Part shown: one piece after another, positions 8,334-16,058 of the stretch
Numbering within the stretch: position 1 is the stretch's first letter
Layout: each line of letters begins with the position of its first letter
Source of the DNA: Anaerolineales bacterium Chloro_02
GTDB lineage: Bacteria; Chloroflexota; Anaerolineae; Anaerolineales; Anaerolineaceae
Direction: 5' to 3'
DNA: 38,937 nucleotides
Assembly (NCBI GenBank): GCA_001603765.1
Contig: LUZV01000032.1
Coordinates: 1 to 38,937 of the forward strand
Translations under genes and position numbers: made by a program
The notes under the pieces: model-generated
What the model was told of the DNA's origin: nothing
The model's input: the letters and a program-made list of their open reading frames with translations, nothing else
The model's database searches: none

Positions 8334-8819
8334 ATGGAAAAAATGCGCATACCTCTACGGACAAATATCGGATACTTTTTCAATAGACCGATCGGTTTTT
8401 CACGGGATTTCACAATGGAATATCCCGAAATCTTCATTGATCCCGATTTGCAGTTATTTAACCTGTCAGGGCGCTACACAATCTCGCGCACACGCGAAGG
8501 TCTTCTACTGCAAGCCTGGATTGAAGCGGAAATTGAGAGCCAATGCAGCCGCTGCCTGGATTTATTCCGCGCTAAGGTTTCAACCGATTTTGAGGAACTT
8601 TATGTTTTTGGCAATCGAGTGCAGGAAGAATTGGATGAGGAAGTTGTACCTGAGGATGGATATATTGACCTCGGGAAACCCATCCGGGATTATTTGCTGC
8701 TTGACCTGCCGATGAATCTGATCTGTAAGCAAGACTGCAAAGGCATTTGCGTGGAGTGCGGCATCAACCTCAACCTGCAGATATGCGAGCATACTGACAG
8801 ACGGATAATCTTCGATTAA
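8334..8819 (+). CDS. DUF177/YceD family protein (23S rRNA accumulation protein-like)
   Basis: A 161-residue DUF177 (YceD) protein. The diagnostic pattern is CSRCLDLF in the middle and, near the C-terminus, LICKQDCKGICVECGINLN, a cysteine pair typical of the family and probably metal-binding. The acidic segment EELDEEVVPEDGYIDL and the following RDYLLLDLPMN also match. In most bacteria this gene precedes rpmF (ribosomal protein L32) and helps 23S rRNA accumulation; here rpmF is absent and metG follows after 70 nt. ATG 8343 is a possible alternative start. It is read from an extended -10 promoter. Confidence 0.85.
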   Translation: MEKMRIPLRTNIGYFFNRPIGFSRDFTMEYPEIFIDPDLQLFNLSGRYTISRTREGLLLQAWIEAEIESQCSRCLDLFRAKVSTDFEELYVFGNRVQEELDEEVVPEDGYIDLGKPIRDYLLLDLPMNLICKQDCKGICVECGINLNLQICEHTDRRIIFD

Positions 8820-8852
8820 TTAGACAAACGTTTATCCCAGTTCGATAGATGA

Positions 8853-8879
8853 TAAAATACCTCATCAAGTTTTGATGAG
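8853..8879 (+). promoter_or_regulatory. metG leader: candidate -10 box and hairpin over the ribosome binding site
   Basis: TAAAAT at 8853 to 8858 could be a -10 box. It is followed by a perfect 7-bp inverted repeat (CTCATCA, 5-nt loop, TGATGAG) at 8861 to 8879, whose right arm overlaps the GAGGAG Shine-Dalgarno (8877 to 8882) of metG. The hairpin would mask ribosome access. The promoter assignment is weak, as no -35 was recognised; the inverted repeat is exact. Confidence 0.4.
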
Positions 8880-8889
8880 GAGTTTTGAT

Positions 8890-10695
8890 ATGACTGAGAA
8901 CATATTGATTGCCGTTGCATGGCCTTACGCCAATTCGGATATCCACGCCGGGAATATCACTGGGTCTCACCTTCCGGGTGATATTGTGGCTCGATACCAT
9001 CGCTTGCGCGGTCGGAATGTTCTGATGGTCAGCGGTTCAGACTCGCACGGCACCGCAATTACTATCAAAGCGGACCAGATGGGCAAAACCCCTGAAGAAA
9101 TTTACAAATACTACCATCCCCGTTTTATCGAGCTGTTTCAGAAGCTGGGGATTGGCTATGACATTTTCACTTCCACCCACACCGAAAACCACTTTGACGT
9201 GGCGCAAAAAGTGTTCCTAACCCTGCTTGAAAACGGCTACCTGAAAACAAGCGTCTCCAAGCAATGGTATAGCGAGGCGCTTGGTCGATTCCTGCCGGAC
9301 CGCTATGTGGAGGGAACGTGCTATTTCTGCGGCAACACCGACGCGCGCAGCGACCAATGCGAAAAATGCGGGAATGAGTTGGAAGCGGAAAAACTGATCG
9401 ATCCGCGATCCAGAGTGGACGGGTCGAGACCTGAATTAAGAGAAACTGAACACTTTTTCCTCGATCTTTCTTCATTGGAACCACAAATCGAGAGCTTTCT
9501 GAAAGCGCGTGAAAGCTATTGGCGCCCGAACGTCCTGAGGCAATCGCTTGGGACGATCCAATCAGTGGGGCTTAAACCGACATCCATTACGAGAGACCTT
9601 GACTGGGGTATTCCGGTGCCGCTGGAGGACTGGAAGGGCAAGAGTCTCTATGTCTGGTTTGAGGCGGTGATGGGCTACCTGTCTTCCACTATTGAGTGGG
9701 CTAAGCTGGTGGGAGAGGCCGATTCATGGCGCAATTGGTGGTTTGATCAAAACGCGAAAGCTTTTTACTTCATCGGCAAAGATAATATTACGTTCCACGC
9801 CGTTACGTGGCCGGCAGAGCTGTTGGGAATGGGTGATGGGTTCGACCGCCGAATGGGCACAGAGGATCCGCAGCGTTTGGTTTTGCCCTACAACGTGCCG
9901 GCAAATGAGTTTATGAACCTTGAAGGGCGTAAGATCAGCGGTAGCCACAACTGGGCGGTCTGGGGTCTGGACGCGCTGGAGAGATACGACGCGGACGCGA
10001 TCCGCTATTACCTGACTGTAGCGATGCCGGAACAGCGCGACACGGATTGGGACTGGGAGGAGTTCTTCCAGCGCAACAATAACGAGCTTGTCGCGACTTG
10101 GGGCAACCTGGTGAACCGGGTGCTTTCGTTTACATATAAAAATTTTGACGGAAAAATCCCAAATCCAGAACAGCTGCGTGAAAGTGACCAAGAGCTGCTG
10201 CGGGTGATTAGGGCCGGGTTTGATAGCGTTGCAGCAAAACTTGAACAAGTGGAGCTGAAATCTGCGCTGGCTGAGGTGATGGCGCTGGCCGGTGAGGTGA
10301 ACAAGTATCTGGACGTCCACGGGCCCTGGTTTGAGATCAAATCCGACCGCGAACAAGCCGCGAAATCGCTCTATACCGCGATTCAGGCAATTGATTGGAT
10401 CAAAGTGATGAGCGCTCCTTTCCTCCCACACACAAGCGAAACTCTTCATCGGCTTTTGGCAAACGAAACCCCGCTTTTTGGCAGTCAATTCACACAATCG
10501 GTGACGGATAACCTCGGAGAGCACGAAATCTTGGGTCTGGATTCCCGCGGGGCTGAAGCCCGAACCGGAAATGACGTCTGGAAAGCCGGGATGCTGGAAG
10601 GTGGAAGAACTTTCAATCAGCCTGTACCGCTAATCAAAAAGCTTGATCACAAAATTGTTGAAGAAGAACGGGCGAGGCTGGGTAAGAGCTCATAG
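8890..10695 (+). CDS. metG: Methionine--tRNA ligase
   Basis: Class I aminoacyl-tRNA synthetase, 601 residues, charging tRNA-Met. The HIGH-type motif is in PYANSDIHAGN (HAGN form). The zinc knuckle is CYFCGNTDARSDQCEKCG (C-x2-C-x9-C-x2-C). The KMSKS loop is the variant KISGS in GRKISGSHNWAVWG. Catalytic-domain blocks LDWGIPVPLEDWKGKSLYVW and FYFIGKDNITFHAVTWPA are clear, followed by the anticodon-binding helical domain. There is no C-terminal EMAP-like tRNA-binding domain, which explains the short length. The start is ATG 8890 with GAGGAG 7 nt upstream; an earlier frame opening at 8872 lies within the leader hairpin. It follows the DUF177 gene by 70 nt. Confidence 0.96.
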   Translation: MTENILIAVAWPYANSDIHAGNITGSHLPGDIVARYHRLRGRNVLMVSGSDSHGTAITIKADQMGKTPEEIYKYYHPRFIELFQKLGIGYDIFTSTHTENHFDVAQKVFLTLLENGYLKTSVSKQWYSEALGRFLPDRYVEGTCYFCGNTDARSDQCEKCGNELEAEKLIDPRSRVDGSRPELRETEHFFLDLSSLEPQIESFLKARESYWRPNVLRQSLGTIQSVGLKPTSITRDLDWGIPVPLEDWKGKSLYVWFEAVMGYLSSTIEWAKLVGEADSWRNWWFDQNAKAFYFIGKDNITFHAVTWPAELLGMGDGFDRRMGTEDPQRLVLPYNVPANEFMNLEGRKISGSHNWAVWGLDALERYDADAIRYYLTVAMPEQRDTDWDWEEFFQRNNNELVATWGNLVNRVLSFTYKNFDGKIPNPEQLRESDQELLRVIRAGFDSVAAKLEQVELKSALAEVMALAGEVNKYLDVHGPWFEIKSDREQAAKSLYTAIQAIDWIKVMSAPFLPHTSETLHRLLANETPLFGSQFTQSVTDNLGEHEILGLDSRGAEARTGNDVWKAGMLEGGRTFNQPVPLIKKLDHKIVEEERARLGKSS

Positions 10696-10772
10696 CTCAT
10701 TAGCAGAATTTCGGAAATAGCGAGAAGGGTTAGCGTCAGATCAACTTTGATGTTACCCGGCGCGCAGCGGCT

Positions 10773-11483
10773 TTAGGTTTGCGGCGAGCAGTTGTTTTGG
10801 GTGAATTCTTTCAGGTAGAAGGGCAAGTCGGCGAGCAAATTACCCATCAATCTCTCAAGTCGGGAACGCCAAAGGTCAACTTCGCCATCGGTTTCGGAGG
10901 CATGGCGCGTTATAAGATCCGAGACTGATCTCAGGGCAAGCCAGGGTATCTGATTTCTGGCGGCGACCCAGGCAAAAGCGCCTGTTTCCCAATCCGCGGC
11001 AACAGCCTGATGGATTTTGGTGAGCCTGTCGAAGGCGGAAAAATCAACATCCTGGTCTGCCGAAGCGAGCCGGGCAAAGCGCGTGTTTGGCGGCAGTGGG
11101 CTTTTAATCCATGAGTATCCATTTGAGGACTGATAGTGCTTTAATGCCGCGATCGGATCATCCATGCGTTCAAAAATGTCATAAACAACCACGTCATTGA
11201 CGATAAGCGTCTCGCCAATCACGCTATATCCCTCAAACCCACCACAAGTTCCGAGATTAATGATCAAGTCTGGTTGATAGCGGTCGATGATGAATTGCGC
11301 TGCGCTGGCAGTGGAGATTTTTCCCCAGCCGGAATGGAAAAAGAGGCATGGAAAACCGGACAGCTCAAACCCAAAAGACTCGCCAAGTGGGGTTTGGTGA
11401 ATAGCGTTCGGCTGTAGAATTGCGCGAACAGCCGCCCATTCGCCATTGGCGCTGACTAAAACAGGTATTGGGGTGGTTGGCAT
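10773..11483 (-). CDS. Nucleoside phosphorylase superfamily protein (MTA/SAH nucleosidase-like)
   Basis: A 236-residue member of the PNP/UDP phosphorylase superfamily, cleaving N-glycosidic bonds of nucleosides. Recognisable features are the glycine-rich LIINLGTCGGFEGY segment, the core strand GETLIVNDVVVYD, and near the C-terminus AADWETGAFAWVA followed by IPWLALRSVSDL, equivalent to the Met-Glu-Gly and Arg-x-x-Ser-Asp active-site elements of MTA/SAH nucleosidases. Met is replaced by Trp at the first. Exact substrate is not determinable. It starts 3 nt after the stop of the SagB-like gene, making it the last gene of the uvrC operon, and is convergent with metG across a 77-bp gap in which no clear terminator was found. 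Confidence 0.8.
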   Translation of the reverse strand: MPTTPIPVLVSANGEWAAVRAILQPNAIHQTPLGESFGFELSGFPCLFFHSGWGKISTASAAQFIIDRYQPDLIINLGTCGGFEGYSVIGETLIVNDVVVYDIFERMDDPIAALKHYQSSNGYSWIKSPLPPNTRFARLASADQDVDFSAFDRLTKIHQAVAADWETGAFAWVAARNQIPWLALRSVSDLITRHASETDGEVDLWRSRLERLMGNLLADLPFYLKEFTQNNCSPQT

Positions 11484-11486
11484 TTT

Positions 11487-12248
11487 TTATGCCGGCTGGA
11501 CTTTTTTGCCGACCGAGGCGATATAAGCGGTGAAGCGTTCCTGACCGTCCAGGTCGAGCACGGCATTCGCCTGTTCGTCTTTAAATGCGGCGATCGCGCA
11601 GACACCGTAACCAATGGATTCGGCAGCCAGGTACAAATTCTGGCAAACGTGCCCCGCGTCAATATCGATATAACGATAGGCGCGAGTCCCATAGCGCCAG
11701 GACGTACGGTAAACCTCCGCAGCCCAGAAGAAGGTAACCGCGGAAGTGAGGACCTGCCTTTGGTTAGTGGTGGCGGCATGCGCTTCTTTGAGCGACTGGT
11801 TACCCGGTCGGAAGACTTCAAGCGCATGAGGTTCGGGCAGATAGTGGTAGATACCAGGTTCCAGGTCGCTCACTCGCTGGACGGCGAGATAGGTCTCGAA
11901 AGGATGGCGCGACCCCGCGGACGGCACGTAGCGCCGCGTGACCTTTTCAGGTTGGGGCGCTTCGCGCAAACCCTGAGTGAGCAGGAGTAAATAGCCGAGC
12001 TCAGCGAGAGACATAAAAGCTTCGGTATCGTATCGCCGGTGGGTGCGGCGGTTGAGGGCAAGCTGATAGAAATTGTTATCAGGTGGGGTAAACAGGGTAG
12101 GGTCGGGCAGCGCCACACGCGGCAAATTTGGGTCTGAGGCAGCTAAATACTGCGGGAAAGGTTCGCCCAACTCTTCGGATGAAGGTCCCATATTGGCATA
12201 GCGCGTAGCCCGCAGAAAAGCATCTCCAGTTGGTTCAAATTTCGCCAT
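11487..12248 (-). CDS. SagB-type nitroreductase-family oxidoreductase
   Basis: A 253-residue FMN-dependent nitroreductase-fold protein of SagB type. The family signature of Arg-rich start of the fold (LALNRRTHRRYD), RRYVPSAGSRHPFETYL, PGIYHYLPEPHALE, RAYRYIDIDAGHVCQNLYLAAESIGYGVCAI is present in order. SagB enzymes oxidise azolines in peptide maturation, but many stand-alone relatives like this one have no known substrate, and no YcaO or precursor peptide gene is nearby. The start ATG 12248 has a good Shine-Dalgarno (AGAGGTG). It sits between a tiny membrane protein gene and a phosphorylase gene in the uvrC operon. Confidence 0.85.
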   Translation of the reverse strand: MAKFEPTGDAFLRATRYANMGPSSEELGEPFPQYLAASDPNLPRVALPDPTLFTPPDNNFYQLALNRRTHRRYDTEAFMSLAELGYLLLLTQGLREAPQPEKVTRRYVPSAGSRHPFETYLAVQRVSDLEPGIYHYLPEPHALEVFRPGNQSLKEAHAATTNQRQVLTSAVTFFWAAEVYRTSWRYGTRAYRYIDIDAGHVCQNLYLAAESIGYGVCAIAAFKDEQANAVLDLDGQERFTAYIASVGKKVQPA

Positions 12249-12258
12249 TTTTCACCTC

Positions 12259-12363
12259 TTAGAAACGGATCATCGAAAGGATCATAGCCAACACAATAAT
12301 CACGGCGAGAACCGCCATGAGTATCTTATTTGCTCGACCTGAGTTGCTTGTGTTTTTTGCCAT
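12259..12363 (-). CDS. Small single-pass membrane protein, 34 residues
   Basis: A short gene directly downstream of uvrC. The 34-residue product has a polar N-terminus (MAKNTSNSGRANK), then one hydrophobic helix (ILMAVLAVIIVLAMILSMI) and ends RF. Support comes from GGAG placed 5 nt before the ATG, with that ribosome binding site made by the last uvrC codons, so translation is probably coupled to uvrC. The stop is 10 nt before the next gene. Function is unknown. It is a candidate membrane microprotein. Confidence 0.7.
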   Translation of the reverse strand: MAKNTSNSGRANKILMAVLAVIIVLAMILSMIRF

Positions 12364-12365
12364 AC

Positions 12366-14228
12366 TTACTCCAATTGTGCTTTGATTGCCTCAGCCATTT
12401 CCGAAGAAATGCCCTTAATTTTTATGATTTCCTCCACCGGAGCGGCAAGGATGCCATCGATTGAGCCAAAGCGAGAAATGAGCTCTTTTCGCCGGGCAGG
12501 TCCAATGCCAGGGATGGAATCCAAGCGTGAAACCAAACCGATTTTACCACGTTGATTGCGGTGCGCGGTGATCGCAAAGCGGTGAGCTTCATCGCGAATC
12601 CTTTGAATAAGATAAAATCCCTGAGAATGATCATCCAGGCGAACTGAGTCGGTTTTCCCCGGCAAAAACAGCTCTTCTTCCTGCTTTGCCAACCCCACGA
12701 CAGCGAATTGCCCCTGGAGGTCAAACTCCTGAATGACTTCCACTGCCTGACGCAGCTGCCCTTTTCCGCCGTCAACAATCAGAAGGTCGGGCAGCAATGA
12801 GAATGCCAGGTCAGGTTTGTGACCGGGTTGATCTTTTTCTTGCTGCTCAGTTACATAGCGGTTTATTCTCCGTTTGAGCACTTCGCGCATGGAAGCGAAA
12901 TCGTCCGGTGTGCTAAGAGTCTTGATGTTAAAGCGACGATAGTGCTTTTTGGCGGGCACTCCCTGCTCAAAAACAACCATACTGCCGACACTGGCGGTAC
13001 CCTGGATGTTTGAGATATCGTAGCACTCGATCCGGTTGGGCGCTTCGGGCAGTCCCAAAATCGCCTGTATCTCAGAAAGCGCCTGATGTTGACGGTCTTT
13101 ATCGGCTTTCCATCGCATTTCGAGGGATTTGAGCGTTTCCTGCGCGTTCTCTGAAGCCATCTTCACCAATTCTTTGCCCTGACCGCGCTTGGGGACAGTG
13201 AGCTGCACTTTTTCGCCGCCCCGGCGGGTGTTTAGCCATTCTTTGATGATGCGGGCTTCTTCAACCTCTTCAGGTAGTAAAACTTTGTTTGGGACGTAAG
13301 CCGCCTGGGAGTAAAACTGCTTGATAAACTCCTCGAGAATATCGGAATTGTCTTCGGCTTCGGTTCCTTCGAGGATGAAATATTCCCGCCCGATCAGTTT
13401 TCCAGACCGAATAAAGAAAACCTGCACACAGGCTTCACCCTTTGAGCGCGCCATGGCAATGACGTCCGAATCCTGACGTTCATCCGAAATGATTTTCTGC
13501 CGCTCCACAACCCTTTCAATCGCCTGTATCTGGTCGCGGTAGACAGCCGCTTTTTCGTAGTTGAGGTTGTCGGAGGCGTCCGCCATGGCTTGCCTGAGGC
13601 GGCTCATGACCGGGTCGGTGCGACCTTCGAGGAATTTGCAGAGGTCATCGATCATCTGGCGATATTCCGCCTGGTTGACCGCGCCGACACATGGCGCAGA
13701 GCAAAGCTTGATGTCGTAATAGAGACAGGCGCGCTCGTCCTTGCCGGTAATTTCACGCGCGCAGGTGAGATAGGGGAAGATTTTTCGCAGCACGTCGAGC
13801 GTTTGGTGGACTGCCCAAACAGAGGTATAGGGACCAAAGTAGCGTGAGCCGTCGTTGATCATGTTGCGGGTGACTGTTAGCTTCGGGAAGGGGTCAGACC
13901 AATGGACTTTGATGTAAGGGTAGCGCTTATCGTCTTTAAGCCGGACGTTGTAAAAAGGGCGGTGCAGCTTTATGAGATTCATCTCGAGAATCAAAGCTTC
14001 GAGTTCGGAAGCGACCACAATCCACTCGATGTCTCTGATTTTCCGCACCATCTGCCGGGTTTTATAGGTTTGGTCGGAGGATTGTTGGAAATAGGAGCGC
14101 ACGCGATTTTTAAGGTTGATAGCTTTACCAACGTAAATGATGGCGCCTTCTCCATCCTTCATCAGGTAGCAGCCAGGTTTATCGGGCAGGGTGGCAAGAA
14201 TGCCCTTAATTTTTTCCGAATACTCCAT
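12366..14228 (-). CDS. uvrC: UvrABC excinuclease subunit C
   Basis: A 620-residue nucleotide-excision repair nuclease making both incisions around lesions. Domains in order: GIY-YIG nuclease (KPGCYLMKDG, then IIYVGKAINLKNRVRSYF) at residues ~15 to 95; the Cys cluster RACLYYDIKLCSAPC; the UVR domain (LNYEKAAVYRDQIQAIERV) near 205 to 240; the RNase H-like endonuclease domain (RIECYDISNIQGT, LLIVDGGKGQL); and C-terminal helix-hairpin-helix motifs (SIPGIGPARRKELISRFGS). Length is typical. The start is ATG 14228; an in-frame GTG lies 6 nt upstream. No Shine-Dalgarno is present, but a TAAAAT box ends 6 nt before the ATG, suggesting leaderless expression. It heads an operon of four genes and is divergent from mutL. 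Confidence 0.97.
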   Translation of the reverse strand: MEYSEKIKGILATLPDKPGCYLMKDGEGAIIYVGKAINLKNRVRSYFQQSSDQTYKTRQMVRKIRDIEWIVVASELEALILEMNLIKLHRPFYNVRLKDDKRYPYIKVHWSDPFPKLTVTRNMINDGSRYFGPYTSVWAVHQTLDVLRKIFPYLTCAREITGKDERACLYYDIKLCSAPCVGAVNQAEYRQMIDDLCKFLEGRTDPVMSRLRQAMADASDNLNYEKAAVYRDQIQAIERVVERQKIISDERQDSDVIAMARSKGEACVQVFFIRSGKLIGREYFILEGTEAEDNSDILEEFIKQFYSQAAYVPNKVLLPEEVEEARIIKEWLNTRRGGEKVQLTVPKRGQGKELVKMASENAQETLKSLEMRWKADKDRQHQALSEIQAILGLPEAPNRIECYDISNIQGTASVGSMVVFEQGVPAKKHYRRFNIKTLSTPDDFASMREVLKRRINRYVTEQQEKDQPGHKPDLAFSLLPDLLIVDGGKGQLRQAVEVIQEFDLQGQFAVVGLAKQEEELFLPGKTDSVRLDDHSQGFYLIQRIRDEAHRFAITAHRNQRGKIGLVSRLDSIPGIGPARRKELISRFGSIDGILAAPVEEIIKIKGISSEMAEAIKAQLE

Positions 14229-14234
14229 AGGCAC

Positions 14235-14243
14235 ATTTTAACA
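14235..14243 (-). promoter_or_regulatory. Extended -10 promoter of uvrC (probable leaderless start)
   Basis: On the minus strand TGT followed by TAAAAT forms an extended -10 element, then GTGCCT, then ATG 14228. The spacing places the transcription start at the start codon. No -35 of note is present. Confidence 0.5.
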
Positions 14244-14282
14244 GATAAAGATAAGCAAAAAATATGAGAATAAGGTGGGGGT

Positions 14283-14291
14283 TGGTATAAT
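14283..14291 (+). promoter_or_regulatory. Extended -10 promoter of mutL
   Basis: TGG followed by a perfect TATAAT gives an extended -10 element. Transcription would begin near 14298, leaving a leader of only about 9 nt that includes part of the AGAGGA ribosome binding site before ATG 14307. It diverges from the uvrC promoter about 50 bp away. Confidence 0.6.
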
Positions 14292-14306
14292 CTCAGAAGA
14301 GGAATT

Positions 14307-16058
14307 ATGCCGATCCGAGTCTTGCCAGAAACAATTGCCTCACAAATCGCCGCCGGAGAGGTGGTGGATCGCCCTGCCTCGGTGGTGAAAGAGCTGCTGG
14401 AGAACGCCATTGATGCCGGCGCGCGGCAAGTCGAAATCGAAATTCGGCAGGCTGGTAGGGAGCTGATTCAGGTGACGGATGACGGCTGCGGTATTCCCGC
14501 TCAGGAGATATCATTGGCAGTTTGCCGCCACGCCACCAGCAAACTGAGCGTCGCAGAAGATCTGTTTAAGATTCAAACGCTGGGATTCAGAGGCGAGGCG
14601 CTTGCCTCGATTGGATCCATTTCACGGCTGACGCTGACTTCCGGCACTGCTGAAAATGCGGTTGGGGGTAGGCTGGTGGTGGAGGGCGGTTTGGCGGCGG
14701 AAATCTTGCCCACCACTGCCGCGGTTGGCACGCGCGTGAGTGTGGAAGATCTGTTTTTCAACCTCCCAGCCAGGTTGAAATTCTTAAAGTCCGACACAAC
14801 TGAGAGCCGGCATATTGTGGGTCTGGTTACACGTTACGCGCTGGCTTATCCGCATATTCGCTGGTCAATTATCCAGGACGATAAACAGGTTTTTCAGACA
14901 ACCGGCAGCGGCGAGCGGCTCGAAATCCTGCAAGCGCTGTTTGGGGCATCAGAGGCTGCCAGATTAATGCCGATCAGCTTTACCGAAAACAACTTAAAAC
15001 TCGAGGGATTCATCAGCAACCTCTCTCTTACTCGCTCCAATAGGCGCGATATTACAGTTTTTGTGAACGGTCGCTGGGTTCAGGACCCAACCCTGACCTC
15101 GGCGGTGATCCGCGCTTATAACACCCTCTTGATGGTCGGACGTTACCCCGTAGCGGTGATTTTTTTGACGATTCCGCCGGAGTTAGTGGATGTAAACGTC
15201 CACCCCGCTAAGGCGGAAGTGCGCTTTCGCGATCAGGATGCCGTCTTTAGTGGCGTTCAGCGGGCAATCCGCAGGGCTCTATTGGCTTTTACGCCTGTGC
15301 CGGATCTGAATAGCGCGAGTTTGTGGGGTAGAAGCACGCCTGATTTACCTGAACAGACCTGGAAACAGCCTTTTCAGGCTGAAGACGCCGATCGGGCGGA
15401 TGAAGAGGGGCTTCCGGGTGCGGGCTTCAGACCAGCTTCCAACCCAGCTCAGGCTCCGCTGCCAGGCAGTCATCTGCCTCTCCTGCGACTGATTGGACAA
15501 GTCGCGTCGACCTATTTAATCGCCGAAGGACCTGACGGGCTTTATTTGATTGATCAGCATGCCGCTCATGAACGAGTATTGTTTGATCAACTTATGGCGC
15601 AATATAATGCTCAAAGCATTCCATCTCAGGCGCTTTTATCGCCAACGGTTATTGAACTATCGCCTGAGCAAGCTGGGGTTTTGGAACAAGAACTCGAGGC
15701 AATGACCCGTCTGGGGTTTGAAATCGAGCCATTTGGACCTAACACTTTCATAATTCGATCGATTCCGATCGTGGTGGAAAAAAGCGATCCGCGGGAAGCA
15801 ATTCGCGCGGTTGTCAGCGCGTTTGAAGAAGATGAAACCCCGTTGATGGCTGAGGTTGAAGCCAGGATCGCGGCAAGAGTGTGCAAACGCATGGCGGTGA
15901 AAGTGGGTCAGGTTTTATCGGAAATTGAACAGCAAAACCTGCTTTTCAACCTCGAATCCAGTCAATCACCGCGCACCTGTCCGCACGGCAGACCCACGAT
16001 GATACATCTGAGTGTGAACTTGCTTGAAAGACAATTCGGGAGGACTGGGGCGATATGA
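14307..16058 (+). CDS. mutL: DNA mismatch repair protein MutL
   Basis: A 583-residue GHKL ATPase that links mismatch recognition to strand removal. N-terminal motifs: IAAGEVVDRPASVVKELLENAIDAGA, DDGCGIP, RHATSKL and TLGFRGEALASIGSI. A Pro/Ala-rich linker spans about residues 330 to 390. The C-terminal dimerisation domain carries the endonuclease-type metal motif, DQHAAHERVLFD from residue 416, with Asp where the consensus DQHAx2Ex4E has the final Glu, and CPHGRP at residue 558. It is therefore probably a nicking MutL. The start ATG 14307 follows AGAGGA. The stop overlaps the next start as ATGA, so translation is coupled. Confidence 0.97.
   Translation: MPIRVLPETIASQIAAGEVVDRPASVVKELLENAIDAGARQVEIEIRQAGRELIQVTDDGCGIPAQEISLAVCRHATSKLSVAEDLFKIQTLGFRGEALASIGSISRLTLTSGTAENAVGGRLVVEGGLAAEILPTTAAVGTRVSVEDLFFNLPARLKFLKSDTTESRHIVGLVTRYALAYPHIRWSIIQDDKQVFQTTGSGERLEILQALFGASEAARLMPISFTENNLKLEGFISNLSLTRSNRRDITVFVNGRWVQDPTLTSAVIRAYNTLLMVGRYPVAVIFLTIPPELVDVNVHPAKAEVRFRDQDAVFSGVQRAIRRALLAFTPVPDLNSASLWGRSTPDLPEQTWKQPFQAEDADRADEEGLPGAGFRPASNPAQAPLPGSHLPLLRLIGQVASTYLIAEGPDGLYLIDQHAAHERVLFDQLMAQYNAQSIPSQALLSPTVIELSPEQAGVLEQELEAMTRLGFEIEPFGPNTFIIRSIPIVVEKSDPREAIRAVVSAFEEDETPLMAEVEARIAARVCKRMAVKVGQVLSEIEQQNLLFNLESSQSPRTCPHGRPTMIHLSVNLLERQFGRTGAI

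Noticed and set aside
9724..10524. 266-codon minus-strand ORF within metG
   Set aside because: Fully antisense to metG, with composition of a shadow frame and no recognisable domain.
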